Part shown: positions 17,264-26,206 of the stretch, one piece after another
How positions within the stretch are numbered: the first letter of the stretch is position 1
How the letters are laid out: every line of letters starts with the position of its first letter
Origin: Pandoraea eparura
GTDB lineage: Bacteria; Pseudomonadota; Gammaproteobacteria; Burkholderiales; Burkholderiaceae
Assembly: GCF_902459725.1 (NCBI RefSeq)
Contig: NZ_CABPSH010000013.1
Location: forward strand, 1 to 64,000
Direction: 5' to 3'
DNA length: 64,000 nt
Made by a program: the position numbers and the translations under genes
The notes under the pieces: generated by a model
Told to the model about the DNA's origin: nothing
The model's input: the letters and a program-made list of their open reading frames with translations, nothing else
Databases searched by the model: none

Positions 17264-17848
17264 TCAGGCGGGTTGCGGCAGGAACGTCATGGCGAGGCCG
17301 TTCATGCAATAGCGCAGGCCGGTCGGCTTCGGTCCGTCGTCGAACACATGGCCCAGATGGCCGCCGCAACGCCGGCAATGGACTTCGGTACGGATCATGC
17401 CGAAAGTCGAGTCGGTACGCGTACCCACGGCATGGTCCAGCGGCATCCAGAAGCTCGGCCAACCCGTGTGACTGTCGAATTTCGTGCGCGACGAGAAGAG
17501 CGGCAGCGCGCAGCCGGCGCAGGCAAAGGTTCCGGCGCGATGTTCGTCGTTGAGCGGGCTCGAATATGGCCGCTCGGTGCCCTCCTGGCGCAAGATCTCG
17601 TACTGGGCGGGTGTGAGGCGCTTGCGCCATTCGGCGTCGCTGTAGACGACCTCGAAACGCTCGGGGGCGCCGGCGTGACGGGCATCGTCGGCGCGCGCGG
17701 GGCGTGTGAGACGCGGCACCAGCCCGGCGACGGCGGCGGCCGCCGCGGCAGTGGCGCTCAGCAGGAACGCGCGGCGCGACGGCGTCGAGCCCGCCGAGGC
17801 GGCACGGGACCGCGACGGCTTGCGCGGTGGGGTATCGGACAAACGCAT
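17264..17848 (-). CDS. msrB: Peptide methionine-(R)-sulfoxide reductase MsrB, Tat-exported
   Basis: It reduces the R epimer of methionine sulfoxide. A twin-arginine signal (SRRAFLLS, Arg 25-26) and hydrophobic stretch direct it to the periplasm. The SelR domain is complete: zinc Cys pairs at 110/113 (CAGC) and 158/161 (CRRC), the HTGWPSF motif and catalytic Cys 181 in RYCMNG. It is the first gene of the msrB-dipZ-msrA operon, 76 bp before dipZ, and is divergent from the two-component genes at 18114. The operon is functionally like the fused Trx-MsrA-MsrB protein of Neisseria, split into three genes. Confidence 0.94.
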   Translation of the reverse strand: MRLSDTPPRKPSRSRAASAGSTPSRRAFLLSATAAAAAAVAGLVPRLTRPARADDARHAGAPERFEVVYSDAEWRKRLTPAQYEILRQEGTERPYSSPLNDEHRAGTFACAGCALPLFSSRTKFDSHTGWPSFWMPLDHAVGTRTDSTFGMIRTEVHCRRCGGHLGHVFDDGPKPTGLRYCMNGLAMTFLPQPA

Positions 17849-18113
17849 GACATCCTCCGGTGAGTAGGGCGATCCGGCGCGGGGTGGTCCGCCGTTGTGG
17901 ACTCGGGGCAGCGCGACGGCCTGGGTTCGGCGTTATCGCTACCGCCGGCACGGCCGGTACGGGCGCTATTTGTGCCAGATCGATGATTCAAGGGTAGTGC
18001 GCCAGCGATGGCAAAGTCCTCACGTAAAATTAAACAATTCGTGATACCTCGCGGTGCGGGAACTGCGCACAATGGGGCCCTCAAGACCCACTTTTCCAGG
18101 AGCCGTGCCTGCG

Positions 18114-18857
18114 ATGGAATCGCCGCGCCGTGTTCTGCTCGTCGAAGACGACGTGCATATTGCCGACCTGCTTGCGCTGCATCTGCGCGACGAGCGGTTC
18201 GAGGTCGTGCATTGCGCCGACGGTGACGAAGGCCTTCGGCGATTGTCCGAGGGGGGCTGGGATGCGCTGGTCCTCGACCTGATGCTGCCCGGCGTTGACG
18301 GACTGGAAATCTGCCGTCGCGCGCGGGCGATGACCCGCTACACGCCGATCATCATCATCAGCGCCCGCGCGAGCGAGGTGCACCGCATCCTCGGGCTGGA
18401 ACTGGGCGCGGACGACTACCTGGCCAAACCGTTTTCGGTGCTGGAACTGGTGGCGCGGGTCAAGGCACTCATGCGGCGCGTCGACGCGCTCGCGCGCAAC
18501 GCCCGCATGGAGGCGGGCAGTCTGGCGACGGCGGGGCTGTTCATCGATCCGATTGCCCGTGAGGCGTCGCTCAGCGGCAAGCGGCTTGACCTCACGCCGC
18601 GCGAATTCGATCTTCTGTACTTCTTCGTCCGCCAGCCCGGCAAGGTGTTCTCGCGCATGGACCTGCTCAATGCCGTCTGGGGCTATCAGCATGAGGGCTA
18701 CGAGCACACCGTCAACACGCACATCAATCGCCTGCGCGCCAAGATCGAAGCGGATCCGACGCAGCCCACGCGCATCCTCACGGTCTGGGGACGCGGCTAC
18801 AAGTTCGCCAGCGAAGGCGGGCCCGACGGCACGGGTGCCGAAGCAGGAGGCGCATGA
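18114..18857 (+). CDS. OmpR-family response regulator
   Basis: The receiver domain has acidic residues in LLVEDDV, the phospho-acceptor Asp 55 (LVLDLMLPG), Ser 83 and Lys 105 (YLAKPF). A winged-helix DNA-binding domain of OmpR type ends the 247-residue protein (VWGYQHEGYEHTVNTHI, then ILTVWGRGYKF). ATG 18114 was chosen because AGGAG lies upstream and MESPRRVLLVEDD is a normal receiver start. It overlaps its kinase gene by ATGA and is divergent from msrB. Confidence 0.92.
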   Translation: MESPRRVLLVEDDVHIADLLALHLRDERFEVVHCADGDEGLRRLSEGGWDALVLDLMLPGVDGLEICRRARAMTRYTPIIIISARASEVHRILGLELGADDYLAKPFSVLELVARVKALMRRVDALARNARMEAGSLATAGLFIDPIAREASLSGKRLDLTPREFDLLYFFVRQPGKVFSRMDLLNAVWGYQHEGYEHTVNTHINRLRAKIEADPTQPTRILTVWGRGYKFASEGGPDGTGAEAGGA

Positions 18858-20344
18858 TGCGTCGCTGGAATCTCACCCTCACGCAGCGCCTGTCGGTGGT
18901 GTTCGCGGCACTGCTGCTCGTGTGCTGCGGCACGTCGGCGTGGATGCAGGTGCGCGCCAATCGCATGCACGAAGCCGAAGTGATTCAGGGACTCTCGCGC
19001 GGACTCGCGGAGCATATCGCCGCGAACGCTCAGCTCATGGACGCGAACGGCATGAAGCCCGACGCCGTGCGGCGCCTGTTCGGGCAACTCATGGTCGTGA
19101 ATCCGAGCGTGGAAGTGTATTTGCTCGACATGCAGGGCCGTATCACCGGCCATGCGGCGCCGGAAGGTCATCTGCGGCGAACGCAGGTCGATCTGGCCCC
19201 CGTGCACCGGCTGCTTGATGGCGAGGCGTTGCCGATCTACGGCGACGATCCGCGTAACGCTGACGTGCGCAAGGTGTTCAGCGCCGCGCCGCTGCGAGTG
19301 GACGGCCGCGAGGTCGGCTACATCTACGTCGTGCTGGTTGGCGAAGCGCACGACCGCTTCGCGGCGCGCGGGGCGACGAGCGCCGCGCTCAATACAGCGC
19401 TCTGGTCGATCGGTCTGGTGGCGGCGCTGTGCCTGATTGCCGGTCTGGCGGCGTTTGCATTGATTACGCGTCCGTTGCGACGCCTGACGGATTCCGTGCG
19501 CGAGTTCGATATCGACGCGGCCCCGGTGCCGCTGCCCGCCGTGTCCGCGGATGAACTGGCGTTGCAGCAGGCGCGGCCGAACGACGAGATCGTCGTGCTC
19601 GAGCGCACCTTCCGGCAGATGGTCGAGCGACTGGGCGCGCAGTGGCGCACGCTGACGCGTCAGGATCAGGAGCGGCGCGAACTCATCGCCAACATCTCGC
19701 ACGATCTGCGCACGCCGCTCTCGTCGCTGCACGGCTATCTCGAGACACTCTCGCTCAAGGACGCCACGCTCACCCCGGCCGAGCGGCGGCGCTATCTGGG
19801 CATTGCGCTCGATCAGAGCCGCAAGGTCGGCGCGCTGGCGCAATCGCTGTTCGAACTGGCGCGTCTCGAACATGGCTTCGTGCAGCCCGAAGCCGAGCCG
19901 TTCTCCGTGACGGATCTGATTCAGGACGTCTTCCAGAAGTTCGAACTGAGTGCCGAGTCGCGCGGGGTAGCGTTGCGCGCGAAACTCGCGCCGCACATTC
20001 CGGTCGCGCGCGCCGATCTCGGTTTGATCGAACGCGTGTTCACGAACCTGCTCGACAATGCACTGCGATACACGCCGTCGGGCGGTGAGATCACGGTGGC
20101 GGTAGCGCCGGTCGGCGCCGATATCGAGGTGAGGGTGAGCGATACCGGTCCCGGCATCCCCGAGACCGCGCGCGAAGGCCTGTTCGAGCGGCCATTCACG
20201 GTGGGCGGCGCCCGCCGTGAGGGCGGGCTGGGCTTGCGCATCGTGCATCGCATTCTGCAACTGCACGGCCGGCGCATCACGCTGGTCGACACGCCCGGAC
20301 AGGCCGGGCAGGGGGCGACGTTCCGCTTTACTTTGCCGACGTGA
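18854..20344 (+). CDS. Membrane sensor histidine kinase
   Basis: Two hydrophobic helices (about 13-33 and 181-205) frame a periplasmic domain of about 150 residues. HAMP, HisKA and HATPase_c domains follow. The phospho-acceptor His 283 is in ISHDLRTPL, the N box is NLLDNALRY and the G boxes are DTGPGIP and GGLGLRI. It is co-translated with the response regulator. The signal is unknown; the position next to periplasmic methionine sulfoxide repair suggests envelope oxidative stress. Its 3' end overlaps the convergent lipoprotein gene by 17 bp. Confidence 0.92.
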   Translation: MMRRWNLTLTQRLSVVFAALLLVCCGTSAWMQVRANRMHEAEVIQGLSRGLAEHIAANAQLMDANGMKPDAVRRLFGQLMVVNPSVEVYLLDMQGRITGHAAPEGHLRRTQVDLAPVHRLLDGEALPIYGDDPRNADVRKVFSAAPLRVDGREVGYIYVVLVGEAHDRFAARGATSAALNTALWSIGLVAALCLIAGLAAFALITRPLRRLTDSVREFDIDAAPVPLPAVSADELALQQARPNDEIVVLERTFRQMVERLGAQWRTLTRQDQERRELIANISHDLRTPLSSLHGYLETLSLKDATLTPAERRRYLGIALDQSRKVGALAQSLFELARLEHGFVQPEAEPFSVTDLIQDVFQKFELSAESRGVALRAKLAPHIPVARADLGLIERVFTNLLDNALRYTPSGGEITVAVAPVGADIEVRVSDTGPGIPETAREGLFERPFTVGGARREGGLGLRIVHRILQLHGRRITLVDTPGQAGQGATFRFTLPT

Positions 20345-21452
20345 GTTGGTTGGGCGCCGAGGCTGCCGGTGCCGCGTCGAAGTAGGTCAGTTTGCGCACG
20401 AAGACATTGGCGAACGGGTCGACCTTCTCGCCGTGCGCGGCCGGTGCGGTGATCACGACGCGCACGATATTGCCGTGCGCATCGTGCGTGTAGTGATACT
20501 CGGACACGTGACGCGTGCCGGTGGCGGCGTCGGTGCGCGTCACGCGCATCAGTTCATGACGCGGCGAGTATTCCGAGACCTCGTTGTCCCACGCCAGCGC
20601 GAGCCATTGACCGTCGATGAAGGCGGCGGCGCCGTTGTCACGTACGATGCGCCCGCCGTTCGGCTTGCGCTCCACGCTCGCGAACGTCCGGTAGGCGACC
20701 CATTTCGGCGCCGGTCGCACCTTGCCGTCGGCCGTGACGACCTGACGCGCTTCGTTGGGCGCCGTCCATTGACGCGAGAGCGCGAAGCATTCGTCGTCGA
20801 ATCGTCGCGCTTGCAGGCTGCCGGCGTGGTGAAGATGCGTGCCATTGGCAGCGGCGACGAGACTGCGGGTCCATTCCAATTGCCCGTCGTTCTCGTGGCG
20901 CACCTGCTCCTTCCACGTTGCGCGACGGGCGGTACCGTGAACGACCCAGGCGTTGGCGCTCTGCCAGTCGACGGGGGCGCCGTCGACGCTGTGCAGCCGG
21001 CCGTCGGCGTCATAGGTATAACGACCGCGGTCGGTGCTCGCGAGCAGGCGACCGTGCTTGTCGAAATCCATCACGAAGCGATTGCCGTTGTCGAGCGGCC
21101 CGACCTTGCCGGTGGCGCGGTCGTAACTGGCGATGAAGCGCGTTTCTTCGATGCGGCGGACCCCGGCGGGAATGCCGCCGAAGTTGCGCATCAGATCGTC
21201 TTCCTCACGCAGCGCGGGCTGCACGCACCACGGTAGCGGCGCTGATGCCTGTGGCGCGTCGGCGGCGGGCGGTGGATTCGTGGGGGCGGGGGGCGACGCG
21301 TGGGCGGTCGGCGGGGTGGCCGGCGCGGCCTGCGGCCGGGGACCCGCGCAGCCGGCGAGTGCGGCGGCCAAGGCGGTCAATGCCAGCGCGCCCCGGACAG
21401 GGCGGGCGCAAGAGACCGAGCGGATAAGGCAGATGGGTGAAGCTGACATCAT
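20328..21452 (-). CDS. Predicted lipoprotein of unknown function with RHS/YD-like motifs
   Basis: The start at ATG 21452 overlaps the DUF2256 stop (ATGA) and gives a 374-residue product. A signal peptide ends in the lipobox LAGC, followed by a Pro/Ala/Thr-rich linker of about 45 residues. The body contains [33 protein letters not shown] strands that resemble YD/RHS beta repeats, and [15 protein letters not shown] near the end. It is the last gene of the folE-sigma-lipocalin run. Its role is unknown. Confidence 0.7.
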   Translation of the reverse strand: MMSASPICLIRSVSCARPVRGALALTALAAALAGCAGPRPQAAPATPPTAHASPPAPTNPPPAADAPQASAPLPWCVQPALREEDDLMRNFGGIPAGVRRIEETRFIASYDRATGKVGPLDNGNRFVMDFDKHGRLLASTDRGRYTYDADGRLHSVDGAPVDWQSANAWVVHGTARRATWKEQVRHENDGQLEWTRSLVAAANGTHLHHAGSLQARRFDDECFALSRQWTAPNEARQVVTADGKVRPAPKWVAYRTFASVERKPNGGRIVRDNGAAAFIDGQWLALAWDNEVSEYSPRHELMRVTRTDAATGTRHVSEYHYTHDAHGNIVRVVITAPAAHGEKVDPFANVFVRKLTYFDAAPAASAPNQLTSAK

Positions 21453-21637
21453 CGGAAGGGTTTGCCGAAGGTATTTTTTCCTGATTGTACCGGCTCCGGG
21501 CGACGCACCCGCCGGCATCGCTCGGAACAGTACCGGACGTCGCCCCACACCCGAGCCCATTTCTTGCGCCATGTAAAAGGCCGGCCGCACGCCTGACAGA
21601 CTTTGCTGGGGAGAAATGCCTTACCGTGCTTGGTCAT
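21449..21637 (-). CDS. DUF2256 small zinc-ribbon-like protein
   Basis: This 62-residue protein has four Cys: C14 and C17 ([15 protein letters not shown]), then C37 and C41 (RYCSERCRR). That is the DUF2256 signature, and the Cys likely bind zinc. DUF2256 genes are known mostly next to cryptochrome/photolyase genes. Both ends overlap neighbours by ATGA, with lipocalin upstream and the lipoprotein downstream, so all three are translationally coupled. The function is not known. Confidence 0.88.
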   Translation of the reverse strand: MTKHGKAFLPSKVCQACGRPFTWRKKWARVWGDVRYCSERCRRVRRPEPVQSGKNTFGKPFR

Positions 21638-22215
21638 TCGACGGGATCGACGCGATCATGGGTCACCCAGACAAGCGCCGTCGTATCGACGCCCAGCGCT
21701 TGCGCACGCGCCACGATGCGCTGCCTCTCGCTCGCGCCGAGATGCTTGTCCCTCGCGAGAATCCAGCAGTAGCCAGTATCCGGGCCCAGCACCAACGCCC
21801 AGCGATAGTCGGGGTCGAGAGCGGCCACATGATAGCCGCCGTAGAACGGGCCGAAAAACGACACCTTCAGCGAGGCGACGGACGGCGAACCGATAAACAG
21901 CGCCTTTCCGGTCACCTCGCGCCACTGACCGTTGGCCGTATCGAAGCCACGATTGAGCACACGCAGGCTGCCATCGGGCTGCGGCGTGTAGGTGGCGGAG
22001 ACGTCCGTCATGCCGCGCTCGAACGCATGGTCGAGGCGGGCCAGTTCGTACCAGCGGCCCTGATAGCGACTCACATCGAAGGGCGACACGGGGGAGACCC
22101 CCGGCGGCGGACTCGTGCTGGCGCACCCGGACAGCAGGAGGAACGTGAACGATAACGAGAGCGCGCTCAGCCACCGCAGCGCGACGGATCGTTTGGCGGG
22201 AACAGCGTTTGTCAT
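21634..22215 (-). CDS. blc: Bacterial lipocalin lipoprotein (Blc family)
   Basis: The 193-residue product has a signal peptide with lipobox LLSGC, so it is probably an outer-membrane lipoprotein. The lipocalin fold is marked by [20 protein letters not shown] (the GxW motif), [11 protein letters not shown], and [20 protein letters not shown] before a closing helix. Blc binds fatty acids or lysophospholipids and is made under envelope stress or starvation. In light-inducible LitR-type gene sets a lipocalin gene is a common member, which fits its place behind folE and the sigma factor. Confidence 0.88.
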   Translation of the reverse strand: MTNAVPAKRSVALRWLSALSLSFTFLLLSGCASTSPPPGVSPVSPFDVSRYQGRWYELARLDHAFERGMTDVSATYTPQPDGSLRVLNRGFDTANGQWREVTGKALFIGSPSVASLKVSFFGPFYGGYHVAALDPDYRWALVLGPDTGYCWILARDKHLGASERQRIVARAQALGVDTTALVWVTHDRVDPVE

Positions 22216-22323
22216 GTCAGTACCTAGGTGGGTAAATGGGAAGCCTGTGTTAGCGTCCGGCGTCCATCAAGCACGCTGGCATCGACTATCGTTGTGCTCA
22301 ACCGTGACCGGAGGCGGGAATTT

Positions 22324-23070
22324 TCAGGACTCGAGCACCTCCCGGAGCTTGGCGAGGCCTCGACGAATCCAGCTTTTGGCGGTGCCTTCCGGCACGCCCA
22401 ACGTCTGGGCGAGTTCGGTATAGGTGAAACCGCCGAAATAGGCGATCGTGATGGCCTGCCGCTGTTGCGCAGAGAGCGCGGTCATGGCCACCGAGAGTCT
22501 TTGCTTTTCGCGATCCTTTTCAGTCAGCTCCGGCGGGGGCACGGTATCCGCGGCGATGGACGACATGAGGGTCTCGTCCAGCGGAATCGGTTGTCGTTTG
22601 CGTAGATAGCTGATGGCTCGGTTCCGGGCAATGGTCGACATCCACGGCAGGACGTCGCCGCGCTGTGCATCGAACATCAGACGACGCTGCCACAACGCCA
22701 TATAGACATCGTGAAGGATATCTTCGGCTTCGGCGCGGTGATGAATCACACGAAGGATGACGCCGAACAGCACGGACGAGGTATGTTGGTAGAACTGCGC
22801 GAAGGCCTCCTCGTCGCCGAGCTGAGCCAGCGTCAGCAGCCCCGTCAGGTCGGTGCCATCGCCAAGCGACGGGCGAGATGACGGGGAAAGTGAAGGACGT
22901 GCCGACATGCGGGCGGCACCGACACCGACACCAGCACCAGCACCAGCACCAGCACCAGCACCAGCTGCGGTCGAGCACGGACTCGCGTTCGCGGGCGCGT
23001 TTTGCGACGAGACGCCGCCGACGCTCGTGCCCGTCGGACAAGCGTATTGACTGATATCGATAGTTGTCAT
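22324..23070 (-). CDS. ECF-type RNA polymerase sigma factor
   Basis: Region 2 spans about residues 90-160 (DEEAFAQFYQHTSSVLFGV, then EAEDILHDVYMALWQRR and ARNRAISYLRKRQ). Region 4 spans about 195-245 (LSAQQRQAITIAYFGGFTYT, then GVPEGTAKSWIRRGL). A GGAGA site supports the start at 23070. The first 55 residues are a low-complexity Gly/Ala/Val tail made by a hexamer repeat; an internal ATG at 22911 would bypass it. No anti-sigma gene lies beside it, unusual for this class. It may direct expression of the lipocalin group. Confidence 0.88.
   Translation of the reverse strand: MTTIDISQYACPTGTSVGGVSSQNAPANASPCSTAAGAGAGAGAGAGVGVGAARMSARPSLSPSSRPSLGDGTDLTGLLTLAQLGDEEAFAQFYQHTSSVLFGVILRVIHHRAEAEDILHDVYMALWQRRLMFDAQRGDVLPWMSTIARNRAISYLRKRQPIPLDETLMSSIAADTVPPPELTEKDREKQRLSVAMTALSAQQRQAITIAYFGGFTYTELAQTLGVPEGTAKSWIRRGLAKLREVLES
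22921..22962 (-). repeat. Hexanucleotide repeat inside the sigma factor gene
   Basis: Two GACACC and five AGCACC units run in phase on the + strand and are read on the minus strand as alternating Gly-Ala and Gly-Val. Slippage here would lengthen or shorten the N-terminal tail by two residues per unit. Confidence 0.9.
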
Positions 23071-23115
23071 CGCGGCGTCTCCAGGGAGGATGCTGCGGGA
23101 TCGATGCGTTTGCCT

Positions 23116-23847
23116 TTACTGCGAGCGGTCGGGCATCAATGCCAGAAACTCGCGGCGCAACGCGGGATCTTCGAGGAAGCGTCCCCGCATGACGCTGCTC
23201 ACCATGCGCGCGCCGTCGTCTTTGGTGCCTCGCCAATGCATGCAGAAGTGATCGGCCTCCATCACGACGGCGAGCCCGTCGGGGGTGATCTTTTCCTCGA
23301 GCAAGTCGGCGATCTGCTTGACGGCTTCCTCCTGAATCTGCGGTCTTGCCATGACCCAATTAAGCAATCGGGCATATTTGGACAAGCCGGGCAGGTTCGA
23401 ATTCGCCGCGGGCAATACGCCAATCCATGCGCGACCCATGATCGGGCAGAGATGATGCGAGCATGCGCTCCTCACGCGAAGCGGCCCGATTAACGTGAGT
23501 TCGTTCAGTTGCCCGATGTTCGGGAATTCCGTGACTGCGGGCGGCGGTTCGTAACGTCCGGAGAACACTTCCCTGACGAACATCTTCGCGACGCGCTTCG
23601 CGGTCTCGCGCGTGTTGTGGTCATTGTCGACGTCAATGACAAGTGCGCGAAGGGCGTTCTCGATATGCATGGCCACTTCGCCCTGCAATGTGTCGACATC
23701 CCCCTCGCGCAGGTGGGCGGCGATGTTGTCGTTGGCGTGAAACCGGACTCCGGCGTTTCGCAAGCGTTGCCGGATGACTTGCGACAACGGGACGCCTTGC
23801 TCGGCGCCCTTCGTGATGGCCGGTTGCGAATCGATGATCGCGCCCAT
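23116..23847 (-). CDS. folE: GTP cyclohydrolase I
   Basis: It converts GTP to 7,8-dihydroneopterin triphosphate, the first step to folate and tetrahydrobiopterin-like pterins. The 243-residue protein has the zinc and catalytic motif SACSHHLCPIMGRAWIGVLP and the second zinc Cys in EADHFCMHWRGTKDDGA, then VSSVMRG. Replacing the usual CEHHFVPF by CSHHLCPI fits accessory FolE copies. GGAGA supports the ATG. It sits 41 bp behind a LitR-like regulator; light-regulated folE paralogues in such places are thought to supply pterin for photolyase-type proteins. Confidence 0.92.
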   Translation of the reverse strand: MGAIIDSQPAITKGAEQGVPLSQVIRQRLRNAGVRFHANDNIAAHLREGDVDTLQGEVAMHIENALRALVIDVDNDHNTRETAKRVAKMFVREVFSGRYEPPPAVTEFPNIGQLNELTLIGPLRVRSACSHHLCPIMGRAWIGVLPAANSNLPGLSKYARLLNWVMARPQIQEEAVKQIADLLEEKITPDGLAVVMEADHFCMHWRGTKDDGARMVSSVMRGRFLEDPALRREFLALMPDRSQ

Positions 23848-23888
23848 GAGGTTCTCCGGAAAAGGAAGTTGCCGACGTGTGGCGATGT

Positions 23889-24848
23889 TCAGCGCTCGCC
23901 GCGCGTGATGGCCGGCATGGACCAGCCTTCGTGCTCAGCCACGGCGGCGAGGGCGTCTTCGAACATGGCGACGGCCTTGTTGGCTGCGTCGCCGAGATGT
24001 CGATGGAGCAGCGCGTCGGCGGGCGAGCGTGACTGACATTCATCGCTGTAACGCTCGAACGCGGCGATTTGCAGCACGAGTTCGGCAAGATGCTTGGGGC
24101 ACTCGCAAGCGATGGTCGTCGACCGGGAGACCACGCTCGTCAGCGTGTCGTTGTCGAACCGGCGCGGCGTTCTTCGCCAGATCCGCTCGCGGCCTGCGCT
24201 GCCGGAATCACGGCGATGCAACGACTGCAGGTACTCGGCGAGGAGGTCGTTCGCATGCAGCAGGGCGTTGGGAGCGCGTTTGAGGTTGATGCCCTCCAAT
24301 CGCGCGAGTTCGGCCGCCCGCGTCGTGCCGAAGGAATAGACGACGAGCACGTCATCGCACAGCAGTCGCTGCGCGGCCGAGACGATCGCCAGAACCACGT
24401 CTTCGTGAAGCGCCTCGACGCGGATGACGACGCAGGTCTCGGCGGACTCGTCGCCGTCAGCGGAGGGGATCTCGTGAATGGATTCGAGCCGGACGGCATT
24501 GACGCCCTTCGGCATGTCGAGCGTCACGCTTTCGCCAAATCCGACGATGAACAGGTTCGTGGCTCGCATGGGGGCGTCTGACAGCGCCGGGTTGCTGCCT
24601 GCGCTGGCCAAGTGCCGCAACTGATCGCCATCCAGGTGGGCAATAGAGCTGATGGCATGCCCTCGGTTCACCAACGCCTTGATCGTTCTCAGGCGGTGGA
24701 CATCAACGTCGGAATACAGGCGCTGACCCGAGGCGCTGGTGGGCGGCGACACAACGCCATAGCGTTGCTCCCAGATGCGCAAGGTTGCCGCAGGCATGTC
24801 CGCGAGTTTCGCCGCCTCGCCGCTTCGATATCGCCGAACTGTATCCAC
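23889..24848 (-). CDS. MerR-family regulator, LitR/PplR-like
   Basis: Residues 6-75 form a MerR winged HTH (YRSGEAAKLADMPAATLRIW, then EQRYGVVSPPTSASGQRLYS). The long C-terminal half keeps the tail pattern of LitR-like light-response regulators: CECPKHLAELVLQIAAFERY, then DALLHRHLGDAANKAVAMFE. The B12-ligand DxHxxG motif is absent, as in regulators that take their light signal from a separate photoreceptor. GTG 24848 was chosen, with GGGAG six bases before. A TTG at 24890 would add 14 residues but is only two bases from its own AGGAGG. It heads the folE-sigma-lipocalin run. Confidence 0.78.
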   Translation of the reverse strand: MDTVRRYRSGEAAKLADMPAATLRIWEQRYGVVSPPTSASGQRLYSDVDVHRLRTIKALVNRGHAISSIAHLDGDQLRHLASAGSNPALSDAPMRATNLFIVGFGESVTLDMPKGVNAVRLESIHEIPSADGDESAETCVVIRVEALHEDVVLAIVSAAQRLLCDDVLVVYSFGTTRAAELARLEGINLKRAPNALLHANDLLAEYLQSLHRRDSGSAGRERIWRRTPRRFDNDTLTSVVSRSTTIACECPKHLAELVLQIAAFERYSDECQSRSPADALLHRHLGDAANKAVAMFEDALAAVAEHEGWSMPAITRGER

Positions 24849-24916
24849 TTTCGTCTCCCGCTTGGGCGGGCTCACACGAAGGTTACCCAATGCCTCCTAA
24901 ATTAACTCACGTTTGC

Positions 24917-24943
24917 ATTTGAGTCAATAAATTCGACTCAAAT
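24917..24943. promoter_or_regulatory. Perfect inverted repeat, probable operator of the MerR regulator
   Basis: ATTTGAGTC and GACTCAAAT are exact reverse complements separated by nine bases, in an AT-rich stretch 69-95 bases before the chosen MerR start. Further GAGT/ACTC half-sites occur at 24904-24909, 24962-24966 and 24976-24980. Half-sites on several helical faces suggest cooperative binding and autoregulation. Confidence 0.6.
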
Positions 24944-25052
24944 TAAAAATATAATTGATAGTGAGTTTTGATTGTGACTCGATCGATGATTTCGGCGCAC
25001 CGCTATCAAACCATGACAGCGTCGATGCAACGTTGATGGAATCAGGCGCCGG

Positions 25053-26072
25053 CTAACGGGAGGCTTTCACCCGTCTGACTTTCGGCTCGGGGCTCGGCTT
25101 TGCCCCACTTGCCCGGGTTGCGCCGCGAGATCCATGGGCTTCCTTTTCGCCGGACGCTGCAAGGGCGGGCAGGCATTGTGCGATTTCACGAAACAGTGAC
25201 CGAAGCCACGCGATAGCCGGATCGCGCTCTTGGAACTTGTGCCATTGAAGGTTTTCGGTGAACGCTGGAATACCGACAGGGCATTCCAGCACGCGCAGCG
25301 GGAAACGTTGTGCCATTTGGTGTGCCAGTCGGGAGGGGAGCGTGGCGATCCGAGAGGTTCCCACGAGCAATGCCGGGACGAGTGTGAAGGTTGGCGCGAT
25401 CACCGTCTGGCGCCGTGTCCGCTTGCTCGTGGAGAGTAAGCGGGCGTCAAAGGTAATGCGACGACCGCCCCCCCATTCCACACCAACATGAGCGGCGTCG
25501 AAGTACTCGTCTTCCGTCAGCCGGTCGCCCGCCATTCGATACTCGGCACACACCAGGCACGAAAAAGTGTCGTTGAACAATGGCTCCGCGGGATGTCCGG
25601 CAACCCGTGCGAACTCTGGTGCAATCAGCAATTCTGCCTCCCCGTTTTCCAGATGCTCGGGCGTCTGCGGACTGATCGCGCGCAAGTCGAACTGCATCAG
25701 GGGCGCCAACATTGCTGCTCGCTTGACCACTTCCGACAGAAACACACTGATCACATAGTCGGACGCCTCTATCGTGAAGCGACGCGTCGACGTCGCAGGA
25801 TCAAACGTGGGACGTGCGCGCGTGATTGTCTGGATCTGGAGCAGGACGTCCCTAACGGGTTTCACCAACTCTTTGGCTAGCGGGGTGAGTACCTGCGTTT
25901 TTCCCACCGGCACAAGTAACTCGTCCTCGAAATATTCGCGCAGGCGGGCCAGCGAGCAACTGGTCGCTGGCTGACTCAGGAACAGGCGCTCTGCGGCCTT
26001 ACCGACGCTGCGAGTGGATAGCAGGGCGTCCAGTACCACGAGTTGGTTGAGATCGAGTTTGTTGAATCGCAT
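25053..26072 (-). CDS. LysR-family regulator of the catabolic cluster (NodD-like)
   Basis: The HTH is at residues 7-65 (LDALLSTRSVGKAAERLFLS, then QPATSCSLARLREYFEDELL), a NodD/PcpR-type LysR start. A substrate-binding domain follows (TRRFTIEASDYVISVFLSEV). A basic Ser/Arg/Lys tail of about 40 residues at the C-terminus is unusual. The gene is divergent from the MFS-porin-oxygenase run at 26207, the classical position for a regulator activated by a pathway substrate. The 134-bp gap between them is AT-rich and should hold both promoters. Confidence 0.9.
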   Translation of the reverse strand: MRFNKLDLNQLVVLDALLSTRSVGKAAERLFLSQPATSCSLARLREYFEDELLVPVGKTQVLTPLAKELVKPVRDVLLQIQTITRARPTFDPATSTRRFTIEASDYVISVFLSEVVKRAAMLAPLMQFDLRAISPQTPEHLENGEAELLIAPEFARVAGHPAEPLFNDTFSCLVCAEYRMAGDRLTEDEYFDAAHVGVEWGGGRRITFDARLLSTSKRTRRQTVIAPTFTLVPALLVGTSRIATLPSRLAHQMAQRFPLRVLECPVGIPAFTENLQWHKFQERDPAIAWLRSLFREIAQCLPALAASGEKEAHGSRGATRASGAKPSPEPKVRRVKASR

Positions 26073-26206
26073 GACGTTTTTGACATTTACGGAATGGATG
26101 TACTGTATTTAAACAATAAATTTTATAAATGTCATGCGATACCTATAATCGCCTCAACAGGCAGACATAGCCTGCAAACCAACAAGCATCGCGGAGACAC
26201 GAACCT

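Noticed and set aside
24849..24890. TTG at 24890 as start of the MerR regulator
   Set aside because: The AGGAGG is only two bases from this TTG, while GTG 24848 has GGGAG at six bases and begins directly at the family's usual N-terminus.
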